Assembly (NCBI GenBank): GCA_966112615.1
Contig: CBHWDO010000010.1
Coordinates: forward strand, 1 to 64,000
Source: Flavitalea sp966112615
GTDB taxonomy: Bacteria; Bacteroidota; Bacteroidia; Chitinophagales; Chitinophagaceae
Direction: 5' to 3'
Length of the DNA: 64,000 nucleotides
Translations under genes and position numbers: made by a program
Shown here: in pieces, positions 9,228-18,593 of the stretch
Layout of the letters: every line of letters begins with the position of its first letter
Position numbering within the stretch: the first letter of the stretch is position 1
The notes under the pieces: generated by a model
What the model was told of the DNA's origin: nothing
Seen by the model: the letters and a program-made list of their open reading frames with translations, nothing else
Database searches by the model: none

Positions 9228-11903
9228 TTACTGTCCGTAGAAAAATCTTGTTCTGTTAACACGAAGATCTCTCAGTAAACCTGATTTAGGATTAATGGTA
9301 ATGTTGAAACTTCTGTAGATACCAACCGGTGTAACGTTGATGGATAACTGCCAGCAGTGCATTTCTCTTGATATGAACATGGTAAGAGATTGAATAGAAG
9401 ACGTATTGAAATCATAGTATCCATTCATTCCCATCTTCCATCTTGGAGTCAGGTTAAAATCACCATTCCAGTTGAAGTTGGAATTCAATCTTGTTTCATA
9501 TCCACTATAATCTCTTTTTAAAGACCGGAAAAAACTCAGGGAATATGAGATATTCAGTGACCAGGGTATATCGAAGTCAGCAAATTCTGCAGGATTCTGA
9601 CGAACATACTCCAGCTGCGCCATTTGCTCATCCATTGTCATGGGAGGAAGATCTGAGTTTTGCTGATCAAATTCATCCGTCTTTTTTTCCTTATTCTTTT
9701 CTTTGCTTCGGAAAGAAGTACTGATAGCAACGTTTCCGCTTGTAATTCTTCCCAATGAAAATTTGTCTCCGCTCCATGAAAGCTTGTTGACAGGTCTTCC
9801 CCTGCTATCAATCTGGTAAGGATCTAATTGAGCACTTGCAGTAATGTTGATGTTTTCAAAGAGAGTACTTCTAAGGTATAAATTCAAATTGCTTAGATTG
9901 AAACTATCAGCAAGCATATTGTATGATCCATTGAATCCAAAACCATCGATAAGCCTTACTTTCTTGGTGGATCCTTCCTTGGTGGTATCCTGTTTGTTAC
10001 GCACCTTCATCTCAAGGTTATTATCAATTCCAAATCCAATTCCTCCAAAAGTTCCACGAGAAAAAGCTCCTCCAATTGCACCATCAAAATAGGAGAATGG
10101 AAGTCTTGTACCAGCTGTATCAACCTGGGTTTCATAATAATCCTTACTATTAATGTCAGGCTTATAACTCATGGAAATATTTGGCCTGATCACGTGCCTG
10201 ATCCCAATGATCCTGCTGTTCTTTCCAAACTTGTCGAAGGTTCCGAAGATCGCAGTATTCATTCCAAGGGAAAACGAAATATCCCTGGCAGTAAAGAAAC
10301 CTGACTGGCTGGAAGTATCAACCTTCCTTTTCACATCATTCCAGCTACGGGTAAATTTCTTTGAATACCATCTCTCCTGGTAACTGATCCCGGGTGCGAT
10401 CTGGATCGGACCAAGGGAAGGAAGAGATAATTGAATCGGAATATTATGCTGTGCTCCCCACTGCATAGTATCGAGGAGTTTTGTCAGGCTAAACAGGCTA
10501 TCGTAAAAACTGATCTGGTTGGTGAAAGTTGAATTCAAACCAATACCCAGTTTTTCATACCATTTAGGAGCACCAACAGATTCTTTATTCTGTAAAGGAT
10601 AAAAAGTTGTGGCAGTAAAAGCAACATTGGGTAGGTTTAAATTGATGATCCCGCTGTTATTATTCTGGTTATGGTTTGCACTAACCGATAAGTTGTATTT
10701 GCCATTCCAGGTCTTGGAATAGGTAATGGAAGAGTTCAGCTGGTTGGTAAAGTTCCTGATCGGATTATTAACCACCAACCTGTTGAATTTAGTAGAACCT
10801 GCATTCACATTGGCTGAGAAATTGGTTCCTGGCCTGGCTTTGGAATCAACCGTATGACTCCACTGAATATTGAAAGTCCTGGTACTCTGAAATTCTTCCT
10901 TTGCATCGGTACTAAGGATCCTGGTCTTTTGCAAGGTCAGGTTCAGGTTACCATTATACCGATAACGCTTCCTGTAGGTGGGTGTTAGGTACATTGCCCA
11001 TCCGCCATAAGAATATATATCCCCGCGCAGGGTCACATCAAAATAATCATTGAGGACCTTGTAATAGCCCAGTCCCTGCAATCCAATACCAAACTGTTCG
11101 CTGGCCGTGAATTGAGGTGGAAGTAGTCCGGAATGTCGGCCCTGTGAGATCGGGAAAAATCCGAATGGCAGGTAAATAGGAACCGGAACTCCTTCAAATT
11201 CGGGGTGTACCGGACCTGTAACAGCTATTTTCTTATTGACCAGCTTCATTTTCTTCGTTCGAAAAGCGAAGTGCGGCACATCCAGATTACAGGTTGTGAA
11301 TTGCCCGCGGAAAGCAAAGAATTCATCCGGCGAGATCTTTTTGATTTTTTCTCCCTGGACATACATTTCACCCTGCTGTGTAATAGTGTTCCTGGTGATC
11401 CCTTTCTGATTCTTCAGGTTAAATTCGATCAGGTCAGATTCCATATTGCTTTCGCCCTGAATCATCTTAGGTCTGCCGATGATGGCGCCTGTGGAGTCTT
11501 TCCGGAAAGTTGCAACTATCCGGTTGGTTGATTGATCGAATGAAATACTATCAGCCGTAAGGTCCATATCATCCTTCTTCACATTGGCCTTACTGAACAG
11601 GATAATTTTTTTATCGGGGACAATTAATTTCATTGAATCGGATGCGGTATAGCTGATTGGGCTATCCAATGAATCCTTTGAAACTTTTACATTAAATGTA
11701 TCTGTAGTTTTTACAGTAGTATCACGACCGGCAGGAATAGTATCTGTAACCCTTGCAGAAACAGGAATGGTATCCTGTAAGGGCGTTAACGAATTCCGAA
11801 ATTTATTTGGCGTGCTATAATTAGCAGTAGTTGTGATCGTTATAAGTAAAGACAAAAACCACGCTGTACTGTATTTATAGCTATTTTTGCATCCGTCGAT
11901 CAT
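9228..11903 (-). CDS. lptD: LptD-like LPS assembly outer membrane protein
   Basis: The 891-residue protein has a hydrophobic export signal (AWFLSLLITITTTANYS). An OstA-type jellyroll region follows at about residues 85-215, where repeated strands such as MDLTADSISFDQSTN and SDLIEFNLKNQKGI sit. A long beta-barrel carries FEGVPVPIYLPFGFFPIS, the LptD hallmark near residue 240. In the family, LptD inserts lipopolysaccharide in the outer leaflet of the outer membrane. Divergent amidase, MCE and OstA-like genes next door support an envelope role. The last residues (RTRFFYGQ) do not show a classic terminal phenylalanine. The family is divergent from the proteobacterial protein. Confidence 0.87.
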   Translation of the reverse strand: MIDGCKNSYKYSTAWFLSLLITITTTANYSTPNKFRNSLTPLQDTIPVSARVTDTIPAGRDTTVKTTDTFNVKVSKDSLDSPISYTASDSMKLIVPDKKIILFSKANVKKDDMDLTADSISFDQSTNRIVATFRKDSTGAIIGRPKMIQGESNMESDLIEFNLKNQKGITRNTITQQGEMYVQGEKIKKISPDEFFAFRGQFTTCNLDVPHFAFRTKKMKLVNKKIAVTGPVHPEFEGVPVPIYLPFGFFPISQGRHSGLLPPQFTASEQFGIGLQGLGYYKVLNDYFDVTLRGDIYSYGGWAMYLTPTYRKRYRYNGNLNLTLQKTRILSTDAKEEFQSTRTFNIQWSHTVDSKARPGTNFSANVNAGSTKFNRLVVNNPIRNFTNQLNSSITYSKTWNGKYNLSVSANHNQNNNSGIINLNLPNVAFTATTFYPLQNKESVGAPKWYEKLGIGLNSTFTNQISFYDSLFSLTKLLDTMQWGAQHNIPIQLSLPSLGPIQIAPGISYQERWYSKKFTRSWNDVKRKVDTSSQSGFFTARDISFSLGMNTAIFGTFDKFGKNSRIIGIRHVIRPNISMSYKPDINSKDYYETQVDTAGTRLPFSYFDGAIGGAFSRGTFGGIGFGIDNNLEMKVRNKQDTTKEGSTKKVRLIDGFGFNGSYNMLADSFNLSNLNLYLRSTLFENINITASAQLDPYQIDSRGRPVNKLSWSGDKFSLGRITSGNVAISTSFRSKEKNKEKKTDEFDQQNSDLPPMTMDEQMAQLEYVRQNPAEFADFDIPWSLNISYSLSFFRSLKRDYSGYETRLNSNFNWNGDFNLTPRWKMGMNGYYDFNTSSIQSLTMFISREMHCWQLSINVTPVGIYRSFNITINPKSGLLRDLRVNRTRFFYGQ

Positions 11904-11916
11904 AAGCGGTAGTGGG

Positions 11917-11924
11917 CAAAAGTA
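11917..11924 (-). promoter_or_regulatory. Bacteroidota -7 box (TACTTTTG) of the lptD-like gene
   Basis: Read on the minus strand this is an exact TAnnTTTG, ending 13 bases before the ATG at 11903. It supports that start. No clear -33 element was seen. Confidence 0.5.
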
Positions 11925-11984
11925 GCGTTTAATGCATTAACATAATGTGAAGATATCTTCAAAGAAAAAAATGATTTGTACACC

Positions 11985-12887
11985 ATGATGAAAAAGATCG
12001 CAGTCGTCCTATCACTAATCAGTTTCTTTTTCCTCTTATTGTTCTCATCAAAAAAGATACCAGCGCAGGGATCTTCAAAGACAGCGTTGAAAACTATCAT
12101 AGTTGATGCAGGGCATGGCGGAAGTGATGTAGGAGCAAGAGGAGATTATTCTTACGAGAAAGATATTTGCCTGGCCATCGCATTAAAAGTTGGCAAGAAA
12201 CTGGAAAAAGTATTTCCTGATACGAAGATCCTGTATACCAGGACAACCGACACCTACCCTGCCATCAAGGCCAGGGCTGATTTTGCGAATGCCAATAAAG
12301 GTGACCTGTTCCTTTCTATCCACGTCAATTCTGCTCCGAAGATCAAGCACAGCAAATTTCTTGGATACAGAACAGAAACCTATTATACAGGCAAAGGAAA
12401 GAAGCGTAAGAAGCATACCCGCAAAGTTCCAAAATACCAGATCACTTATTCGGATAATCCATCGAATGGAACCGAAACTTTCATCTGGGCTGCCGACCGT
12501 ACTGACGAAAAAGAAAAGTATGTGGTATCTGATGTAGCCAGTGAGACATTATATGATTCAACAGAATTCATTCCGGATCTGAATGATCCAGAGTTCAAGG
12601 CAAAAGCTCTTCTCTGGACTAAAAAATATTTTGACAAGAGTTTCCTGCTGGCATCGATGGTTGAAGAAGAATTTATTAAAGAAGGAAGATATAGCCGTGG
12701 TGTAAAGCAGCGTAATGAAAAAGGGATCTGGGTATTGCAGGCGACTTCAATGCCAAGTATTCTTGTTGAAACCGGGTTTATTTCCCATGCTCCGGACGAA
12801 GCCTACCTTAACAGTGAAAAAGGACAGGAAAGAATTGCCGAGAATATTGTGAATGCGGTGAGGAGGTATAGGGAGGTGAGTAAGTAG
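11985..12887 (+). CDS. N-acetylmuramoyl-L-alanine amidase (Amidase_3)
   Basis: About 301 residues, beginning with a signal peptide (KKIAVVLSLISFFFLLLFSS). The catalytic domain has the zinc ligands of Amidase_3: DAGHGGSDVGARG near residue 45, the glutamate of YEKDICLA, and LSIHVNS near residue 118. The catalytic glutamate is in LVETGFIS near residue 265. A lysine-rich insert of about 40 residues (KGKKRKKHTRK) sits between the zinc-binding halves. The enzyme cuts the amide between muramic acid and the stem peptide and is used in daughter-cell separation. I chose the ATG at 11985 because the upstream TTG at 11976 only adds MYT. Confidence 0.93.
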   Translation: MMKKIAVVLSLISFFFLLLFSSKKIPAQGSSKTALKTIIVDAGHGGSDVGARGDYSYEKDICLAIALKVGKKLEKVFPDTKILYTRTTDTYPAIKARADFANANKGDLFLSIHVNSAPKIKHSKFLGYRTETYYTGKGKKRKKHTRKVPKYQITYSDNPSNGTETFIWAADRTDEKEKYVVSDVASETLYDSTEFIPDLNDPEFKAKALLWTKKYFDKSFLLASMVEEEFIKEGRYSRGVKQRNEKGIWVLQATSMPSILVETGFISHAPDEAYLNSEKGQERIAENIVNAVRRYREVSK

Positions 12888-12890
12888 AGG

Positions 12891-12918
12891 AGTTAGGAGT
12901 TGGGAGTTGGGAGTTGGA
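12891..12918. repeat. 7-bp tandem repeat (GGGAGTT) after the amidase gene
   Basis: Three to four units of GGAGTTG directly follow the amidase stop. It is the same family as the tract at 754-785. Confidence 0.7.
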
Positions 12919-12927
12919 AGAAATACA

Positions 12928-12957
12928 GGGCTTCGAGTGATCGGAGCCCTTTTGTTT
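12928..12957 (+). terminator. Rho-independent terminator of the amidase gene
   Basis: An 8-bp stem GGGCTTCG/CGGAGCCC with a 6-base loop is followed by TTTTGTTT. Confidence 0.8.
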
Positions 12958-12961
12958 AGGT

Positions 12962-13046
12962 TATTCTGTGTATTCCATGTATTCCGTGTATTCTGTGTAT
13001 TCCTTCCACGTCTTCTATGTCTTCCATGTCTTCTACGTCTTCTATG
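12962..13046. repeat. 9-bp degenerate tandem repeats (TATTCCATG and GTCTTCTAT types)
   Basis: About four units of TATTCCRTG are followed by about five of TATGTCTTC. The 9-bp spacing is kept across the switch of unit type, which suggests stepwise divergence from one repeat. It fills most of the gap between the amidase terminator and the MCE gene. Confidence 0.75.
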
Positions 13047-13123
13047 AAAAATTGGCGGTATGATTTTTTATAATGAATTTTAACCCGCCGCAGGATCATA
13101 GCGGCGAATAAACTATTTCGCTG

Positions 13124-14107
13124 ATGAAAATCTCTAATGAGACAAAAGTTGGAGCTCTGACTGCAATTGCAATTGTAATTCTGATTCTCGGCTTCAACTA
13201 TTTAAAAGGAAAAGACCTTACCGAAAAAAATGATGAACTCTACGCTGTATTCCCCAATGTTAAAGGATTATCCGTTTCAAACCCGGTAATGATCAATGGC
13301 CTTCAGGTTGGAAAAGTTTCAGCCATGAAGGAAAAAGATAAAGAACTCTCAGGGATCATTGTCACCCTTAACATTGCAAAGGATATCAATATTCCAAGGA
13401 ATTCCATCGTTTCAATGTCTTCAGAATTACTGGGAACTACTGCAGTCGAGATCTCACTGGGAAGTTCACCGGCTCTTGCTACTGATGGAGACACATTAAC
13501 AGTTATGGAATCTCAAAGTATCATGGCACAGCTTTCCAAAAGCATTAATCCCGCTATTGACAATGCCAATAAAGCACTGATTTCAGTTGATTCTCTTATT
13601 CGCAAAATGAGCCAGATCATTGATCCGGCCACAGAAGCGAACATTCAGAATACTGTTGCAAATCTTGCTGCATCAAGTCGCTCTTTGGAAAGACTGATTA
13701 ATGCACAGAATGGGATCCTGGTAAAATCGCTGAATAATGTTGAGTCAATAACCGGTAACCTCGCCAGGAATAATGAAAAGGTCACCAATACAATTGATAA
13801 CCTCGAGAAGACCACTGAAAAATTTGCTGCGGCGGATATCGAATCTGTACTGACTTCGATGAAGAATACATTATCAAAACTGGAGACAACTATCGATAAT
13901 GTGAGCAGTAAAAACGGAACAGTTGGTATGCTGTTAAATGATCGACAATTGTACGATGAGATCAGGCAAACCAATCGCAGTTTGACTACCTTGCTCGACG
14001 ATGTGCGTTTGCATCCCAAGAGATACGTAAGCATATCAGTATTTGGAAAGAAGTCAAAGCCAGAACCATTGATGGCACCGATCTATGATTCTACCAGCAC
14101 TAAATAG
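13124..14107 (+). CDS. MCE-family lipid transport protein (MlaD-like)
   Basis: The 327-residue protein has one N-terminal membrane helix (residues 8-25, VGALTAIAIVILILGFNYL). A single MCE domain follows at about residues 38-115 (YAVFPNVKGLSVSNPVMINGLQVGKV). The remaining 200 residues are helical and probably coiled coil, rich in N, S and T (NLAASSRSLERLINAQ). MCE proteins form periplasmic hexamers that move phospholipids between the membranes. No ABC permease or ATPase partner gene is adjacent here, unlike typical mla operons. It sits 14 bases upstream of the OstA-like gene, so the pair forms an operon. Confidence 0.9.
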   Translation: MKISNETKVGALTAIAIVILILGFNYLKGKDLTEKNDELYAVFPNVKGLSVSNPVMINGLQVGKVSAMKEKDKELSGIIVTLNIAKDINIPRNSIVSMSSELLGTTAVEISLGSSPALATDGDTLTVMESQSIMAQLSKSINPAIDNANKALISVDSLIRKMSQIIDPATEANIQNTVANLAASSRSLERLINAQNGILVKSLNNVESITGNLARNNEKVTNTIDNLEKTTEKFAAADIESVLTSMKNTLSKLETTIDNVSSKNGTVGMLLNDRQLYDEIRQTNRSLTTLLDDVRLHPKRYVSISVFGKKSKPEPLMAPIYDSTSTK

Positions 14108-14121
14108 TGCTTTATTAAACG

Positions 14122-15714
14122 ATGAAAAATTTTATTGCAGTTTTACTGCTGATGTCCGGATGTTTCATTAAAACATATGGCCAGCAGCCGGTTCCAGCAA
14201 ATGATACAATGAAAGTGGTCGACATTTTAAATGCCGACCGTTTCAGTTTTAAGAAGATTGATTCAGTCACTGAACTTCAAATGATGGGGGGAAACGTTCG
14301 CCTTAAACAGGGCAACACCACTTTCATGGCCGACAGTGCCTTGTACAATCGAAATACAAAGATCCTCGAAGCATTTGGAAATATTCATATCAATGACAAT
14401 GACAGCGTACATACTTATTCCCAGTACCTGTTATATCATGCAGATACCAGGATTGCTATCCTTAAGAAAAAGGTCAAGCTTACTGATAACACTTCTCAAT
14501 TGTTTACCGAAGAACTTGAATATGATTTGAACCAGAAGATCGGTATCTATAGAAATGGAGGAAGGGTTATCAATAAACAATCTGTATTGACAAGTCGTGA
14601 AGCAACTTATTATGCTGATCTGAAAGATGTTTATTTCAAAACAAATGTCAAGCTTAAAGATCCTGCATATGATCTGACCACGGACTCCTTATTGTATAAT
14701 ACCAATACACAGATCGCAACTTTTATAGCAAGGACTGTTATTAAGGACAGTACGCGTAATATCATTACCAGTGAAGGTTATTATGATCTTCAGAATAAGA
14801 ATGCATTCTTTGGAAAACGCCCGATCATAAAGGATGGAGCTGTTACGATCATAGCAAATGAAGTGGAAACAGATGACAAAACCGGTATCAGCAGGTTGAT
14901 AGGATCTGCCGTATTTAAAGACACTGCACAGGGTATATCCATACTTGCGAATTATATTGAATCCAATAAAGAACAGGGAAGTTTTTTTGCCACACAGCAT
15001 CCATTAATGATCCTCAAGCAGGAAAAGGATAGCATTTATGTAACGGGCGACACATTGTTTTCAGGCCGATTAAGCAAGATCACAGATTCGGTTTCGAAAG
15101 ATACCATCAAAGGAACACAGGTAGTGGATGTAAAGAATAATGATAGTGCTGACAGGTATTTCCAGGTGTATAGAAATGTGAGGATTTTCTCTGATTCCCT
15201 CCAGGCTGTGTGTGACAGTTTATTTTACAATGGAAAAGATTCTGTGTTCCAGTTATTTCAAACACCTATAGTCTGGGCCAGTGGCAGCCAGGTTACCGGC
15301 GATACTATCCTGCTTTTTACTAAGAATAAAAAGGCCGATAGAATGCTGGTTCATGAAAATGGATTGCTTGTGAATAAGGCGGGGGAAAATATGTTCAACC
15401 AGATACGTGGGAACCGGATCAATGGGACTTTTGTCGATGGAAATATTAACCAGATGCGAGCCCGAGGTAATGCAGAAAGTATTTACTACGCAAAAGATGA
15501 AGAAGAAAACCTTGTTGGTGTGAACCGGGCCAGTGGAGACATCATTGATATGCGTTTCCGCAATAAAGAATTATATGAAGTTGTCTTTATCAGTGAAGTG
15601 AAAGGAACCATGTATCCTATACGACAAATGCCTGAAAGCGAAAGGTCGTTAAGAGGTTTTATATGGAGAGAAGAAAAAAGACCCAAGACTAAATACGAGT
15701 TGTTTGGAGATTAA
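14122..15714 (+). CDS. OstA-like (LptA/OrganicSolventTolerance) periplasmic protein
   Basis: The 530-residue protein begins with a signal peptide (MKNFIAVLLLMSGCFIKTYG). Repeated OstA-type strand motifs follow: NVRLKQGNTTFMADSALYN near residue 58, GNIHINDNDSVHTYSQYL, TSREATYYADLKDVYFK and GNRINGTFVDGNINQMRARG near residue 435. It matches the Bacteroidota OstA-like proteins (OstA_2), which probably bridge LPS across the periplasm towards LptD. It is three times the length of Escherichia coli LptA, so it may form a long bridge by itself. That role is inference from family and from the lptD-like gene 2.2 kb away. Confidence 0.87.
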   Translation: MKNFIAVLLLMSGCFIKTYGQQPVPANDTMKVVDILNADRFSFKKIDSVTELQMMGGNVRLKQGNTTFMADSALYNRNTKILEAFGNIHINDNDSVHTYSQYLLYHADTRIAILKKKVKLTDNTSQLFTEELEYDLNQKIGIYRNGGRVINKQSVLTSREATYYADLKDVYFKTNVKLKDPAYDLTTDSLLYNTNTQIATFIARTVIKDSTRNIITSEGYYDLQNKNAFFGKRPIIKDGAVTIIANEVETDDKTGISRLIGSAVFKDTAQGISILANYIESNKEQGSFFATQHPLMILKQEKDSIYVTGDTLFSGRLSKITDSVSKDTIKGTQVVDVKNNDSADRYFQVYRNVRIFSDSLQAVCDSLFYNGKDSVFQLFQTPIVWASGSQVTGDTILLFTKNKKADRMLVHENGLLVNKAGENMFNQIRGNRINGTFVDGNINQMRARGNAESIYYAKDEEENLVGVNRASGDIIDMRFRNKELYEVVFISEVKGTMYPIRQMPESERSLRGFIWREEKRPKTKYELFGD

Positions 15715-15716
15715 CT

Positions 15717-15802
15717 CCAGGCAGAACCAAGCGAAGCGAAGGGGATGAATGATGGGTGTAACACACTCCGTTCAGCCCCTTCGCTTTGCCCGGTTCTGCC
15801 CG
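15717..15802. repeat. Palindromic intergenic element, copy A
   Basis: The left arm has GGCAGAACCAAGCGAAGCG and the right arm CGTTCAGCCCCTTCGC...GGTTCTGCCC, its imperfect reverse complement. They surround a short spacer containing GGTGTAACAC. The element fills nearly all of the 94-base gap between two convergent genes. Related copies lie near 25713, 30849, 49591 and 63625. Confidence 0.85.
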
Positions 15803-15808
15803 TGCTCG

Positions 15809-17044
15809 CTACCAAGGCCAATTATAGGCTATGATGATCGCTGTAATCACACCCGCCAGATCTGCAAGCAATGATGCCGGTATAGCATACCTTGTTTTTT
15901 TAATTCCTACAGAGCCAAAGTATAAGGCAACGATATAAAAAGTTGTATCCGCTGATCCCTGGAAGATGCAGCTCAACCGGCCTACAAAAGAATCAGGACC
16001 ATAGGTCTTCATACTATCGATCATCATGGCTCTTGCTCCGCTCCCACTAAAAGGTTTCATCAAAGCAGTAGGCATTGCAGGAACAAATTCAGTATTCATT
16101 CCAAGCGACGAAAAAATCCAGCTTAGTCCCTGAATCATGTATTCAAACACTCCGCAGGTTCTTAAAACACTGATGGCTACAAGCATTCCAACGAGATATG
16201 GTATGATCCTGACCGCCACATCAAATCCCTGTTTGGCACCGTCAATAAATGCATCGTACACATTGATCTTTTTATACATTCCTCCCAGGATCAACAGGAT
16301 GAAAATAAGCAGGATCAATCCATTACTTACCACTTTAGAAAATGTTGTGGCGGCATCATTGGTCATATAAAATCGTAAATACACTGCAAGAGCTCCAAGC
16401 AATATTCCACCTGTCAATCCCACTGCCGCAATGGCAAACCATTGCCTCCTTGTAAATTTCTGCCAGATAGCCACTACACTCATGGCTACCATGGTGGCAA
16501 CAAAAGTTGAAATAAGGCACGGAATGAAAATACTTGTAGGATCCTCACTTTTCAGGATTACCCGTTGAGCGATGATCGAAACAGGGATCAGGGTTAGTCC
16601 TGAAGCATGCAATACCATGAACATGATCTGGGCATCCGATGCCGTTTCCTTTTCAGGATTTTCATCCTGTAGGCTTTGCATGGCTTTTAATCCAAAAGGG
16701 GTAGCAGCATTATCCAATCCCAGCAGGTTAGCTGAGAAATTCATCATCATATGTCCCATCGCAGGGTGATTTTTCGGCAATGAAGGAAACAGGTGCCGAA
16801 AGAAAGGACCTACAATTCTTGATAGAAAGTTGATCGCTCCTGCTCTTTCACCAACGTTCATAAAACCCAGGAAAAGGCTCATGATCCCAATAAGGCCAAT
16901 TGAAATAGTGACACCGGTATTGGCTGATTCAAATACCCCATCCATGATGGTTTTGAAGATTTCAGTATCTCCCATCAGGAGACGGATCAGGGCAACGATG
17001 AATGCGATCAGGAAGAAAGCTATCCATAAGAAATTCAGGACCAT
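15809..17044 (-). CDS. Nucleoside-recognition domain membrane protein (fused SpmA/SpmB type)
   Basis: About 411 residues and highly hydrophobic, with roughly ten membrane helices. It contains two Gate (nucleoside recognition) domains: the first at about residues 20-190 with SANTGVTISIGLIGIMSLFLG, the second at about 270-400 with GFDVAVRIIPYLVGMLVAISV. The motif SGSGARAMMIDSM and the FQGSADTTFYIVALYFGSVG segment are typical of SpmB. In Bacillus, SpmA and SpmB are separate and affect spore core dehydration. In this non-sporulating phylum the fusion is common and its substrate unknown. The start at 17044 (MVLNFLW) is preferred to an upstream ATG at 17110 that would add 22 unlikely residues. Confidence 0.88.
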   Translation of the reverse strand: MVLNFLWIAFFLIAFIVALIRLLMGDTEIFKTIMDGVFESANTGVTISIGLIGIMSLFLGFMNVGERAGAINFLSRIVGPFFRHLFPSLPKNHPAMGHMMMNFSANLLGLDNAATPFGLKAMQSLQDENPEKETASDAQIMFMVLHASGLTLIPVSIIAQRVILKSEDPTSIFIPCLISTFVATMVAMSVVAIWQKFTRRQWFAIAAVGLTGGILLGALAVYLRFYMTNDAATTFSKVVSNGLILLIFILLILGGMYKKINVYDAFIDGAKQGFDVAVRIIPYLVGMLVAISVLRTCGVFEYMIQGLSWIFSSLGMNTEFVPAMPTALMKPFSGSGARAMMIDSMKTYGPDSFVGRLSCIFQGSADTTFYIVALYFGSVGIKKTRYAIPASLLADLAGVITAIIIAYNWPW

Positions 17045-17110
17045 ATTGAAAGTTATGGCTTGAAAGTAATTCAAAATTTTTATTTGAATTAGATATATCC
17101 CATACCACAA

Positions 17111-17295
17111 TTTCAGCGGTATATACTAATCTGTATTACCCTTTCATTTATGAAGTAAATTTCAATTCCTTAAGAATGCCTAACGCAGGTAATTAGCAAA
17201 AACTGCAATTTTCCCTTTAACACTATGTTTTTCCCGTTTCTCTATGGGTAAAGGCAGGAGTAGTTTTGATTATCCTTTAATCAAAAACTGCTGCC
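17111..17295. other. Divergent intergenic region without recognised signals
   Basis: This AT-rich gap separates the SpmA/B-type gene from the four-gene operon. I found no hairpin terminator, exact TAnnTTTG box or repeat copy in it. It must contain the operon promoter. Confidence 0.4.
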
Positions 17296-17952
17296 ATGTT
17301 AACCGCAATAATTTTATACATTTTTTTCAGGCTAAGGAAAAACCGGTTAGTCAAAAAAAATTTGTTGATGATAGCCTTCTTTCCGTTGAGCATTATAGTT
17401 CCCGCCCAAAAAGTAAAATATCAATACGAAATCCTCAGGAATGGAAAGAATACCGGCAATATAACCATTGTTCAGAATCGTGAAGAGAATAAAGAAACCA
17501 TCAACCTGGTGGCTGAAATCCGCACGAATTTCATCATTGGAATCAGAATCAGGAGTGAAGAAAATATTGTTTTTGAGAATGGTCGGATTATACAAAGTTC
17601 ATTTCTCCGTTCCGTTAACAATAGCCGGAAAACAAAACGATCCCTTTCATTTAAGGATGACTCCTATATTACCTATTCAGATGGAATACAACAAAAGATT
17701 ATTAAGGACAAGATCTACCATAACATGGTCACAATCTATCTCAAAGAGCCAGTTTCTATTGAAAGAATATATTCTGATGCAGTAGAACAATTTCTTTCCA
17801 TTCAAAAACTTTCACCAGGAATTTACCAGGTGATGCTTCCTGATGGGGGAAAAAATATCTATCATTTTGAAAACAGTATCTGCAAGAGGATTGAGATAAA
17901 ACAAAAATTATTCAATGCAGAGATCCTGCTGCGTTCAATCAGCCAGTTATGA
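17296..17952 (+). CDS. Exported DUF6134-like protein
   Basis: The 218-residue reading frame resembles DUF6134 proteins: a beta-rich domain starting KYQYEILRNGKNTGNI, with FENGRIIQSSFLRSVNN near the middle and YHFENSICKRIE near the end. The N-terminus is hydrophobic with basic residues (RKNRLVKKNLLMIAFFPLS), followed by VPAQ, a plausible signal-peptide cleavage site. The true start may therefore lie nearer the signal core than the ATG at 17296. It is the first gene of a set of four whose stops and starts overlap. No function is known for the family, and I assign none. Confidence 0.65.
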   Translation: MLTAIILYIFFRLRKNRLVKKNLLMIAFFPLSIIVPAQKVKYQYEILRNGKNTGNITIVQNREENKETINLVAEIRTNFIIGIRIRSEENIVFENGRIIQSSFLRSVNNSRKTKRSLSFKDDSYITYSDGIQQKIIKDKIYHNMVTIYLKEPVSIERIYSDAVEQFLSIQKLSPGIYQVMLPDGGKNIYHFENSICKRIEIKQKLFNAEILLRSISQL

Positions 17953-18593
17953 TACATTTTCCTCTATTGGTAATGAACCTTCAGTGCTTTGGATTTTTAT
18001 ATTTTACCACCCGGCAGACTTTTTTATCGGGCGCTAATTCATTGCAGGAAGCCATAAAATTCAGGACAGGGATGAATATCCTGAATCATAAACATGCAAG
18101 ATCTTCACTTGCTATATTACTGGTAATGGTCCTTCATTTCAATTTTGACAGGGCATTGCTGAATTACTTTCAATTTGATTTAAGTGTTATTCCTGAATTT
18201 TTTTTCATCCTGTTTGGCATGGTGTTATTGCTATCAATAACTTTTCCGGTAAGGCCAGGTAATGCCGAATCTCTGCCTGTGCTTACCAGGTATTACCTGA
18301 ACCGTACCCTCTATCTTATTTTATACGAAATTTATTTCAGGCTTACCCTGGTAATGTCCATTGGTTTTTACACAGGTGTTCCTATTGCAATTATAATATC
18401 AACATTGCTGTATGGATTGATCCATCGCTTCAGCAGGAAGGCTGAATTCTATTCTTCATTTTTGTTTGGATTGGTATTAGGATGGATGATGTTCAGATCA
18501 AACTCCATTATTCCCTGCATTATCATGCACCTGCTGCTATCTCTTCCTTATGAATTAAAAATAGTGTTCACACCAAAAAACAGCAATCTATGA
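17949..18593 (+). CDS. CPBP-like intramembrane protein with altered active-site motifs
   Basis: The 214-residue protein has five to six membrane helices. Its C-terminal half resembles the CPBP (Abi/Rce1-type) protease fold. The usual EExxxR motif reads YEIYFR at residues 126-131, so the first glutamate is tyrosine. The FxxxH motif reads YGLIH (155-159), and a third histidine stands at 194 (IIMH). The second glutamate, arginine and both histidines are present. Loss of the first glutamate may reduce or alter peptidase activity. The ATGA overlap with the previous gene and with the epimerase gene downstream implies translational coupling. The family assignment is by motif only and moderately sure. 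Confidence 0.6.
   Translation: MIHFPLLVMNLQCFGFLYFTTRQTFLSGANSLQEAIKFRTGMNILNHKHARSSLAILLVMVLHFNFDRALLNYFQFDLSVIPEFFFILFGMVLLLSITFPVRPGNAESLPVLTRYYLNRTLYLILYEIYFRLTLVMSIGFYTGVPIAIIISTLLYGLIHRFSRKAEFYSSFLFGLVLGWMMFRSNSIIPCIIMHLLLSLPYELKIVFTPKNSNL

Noticed and set aside
15717..15802. Insertion sequence remnant
   Set aside because: No transposase reading frame or target-site duplication was seen; the element is short and palindromic, so a REP/MITE-like repeat is the better description.
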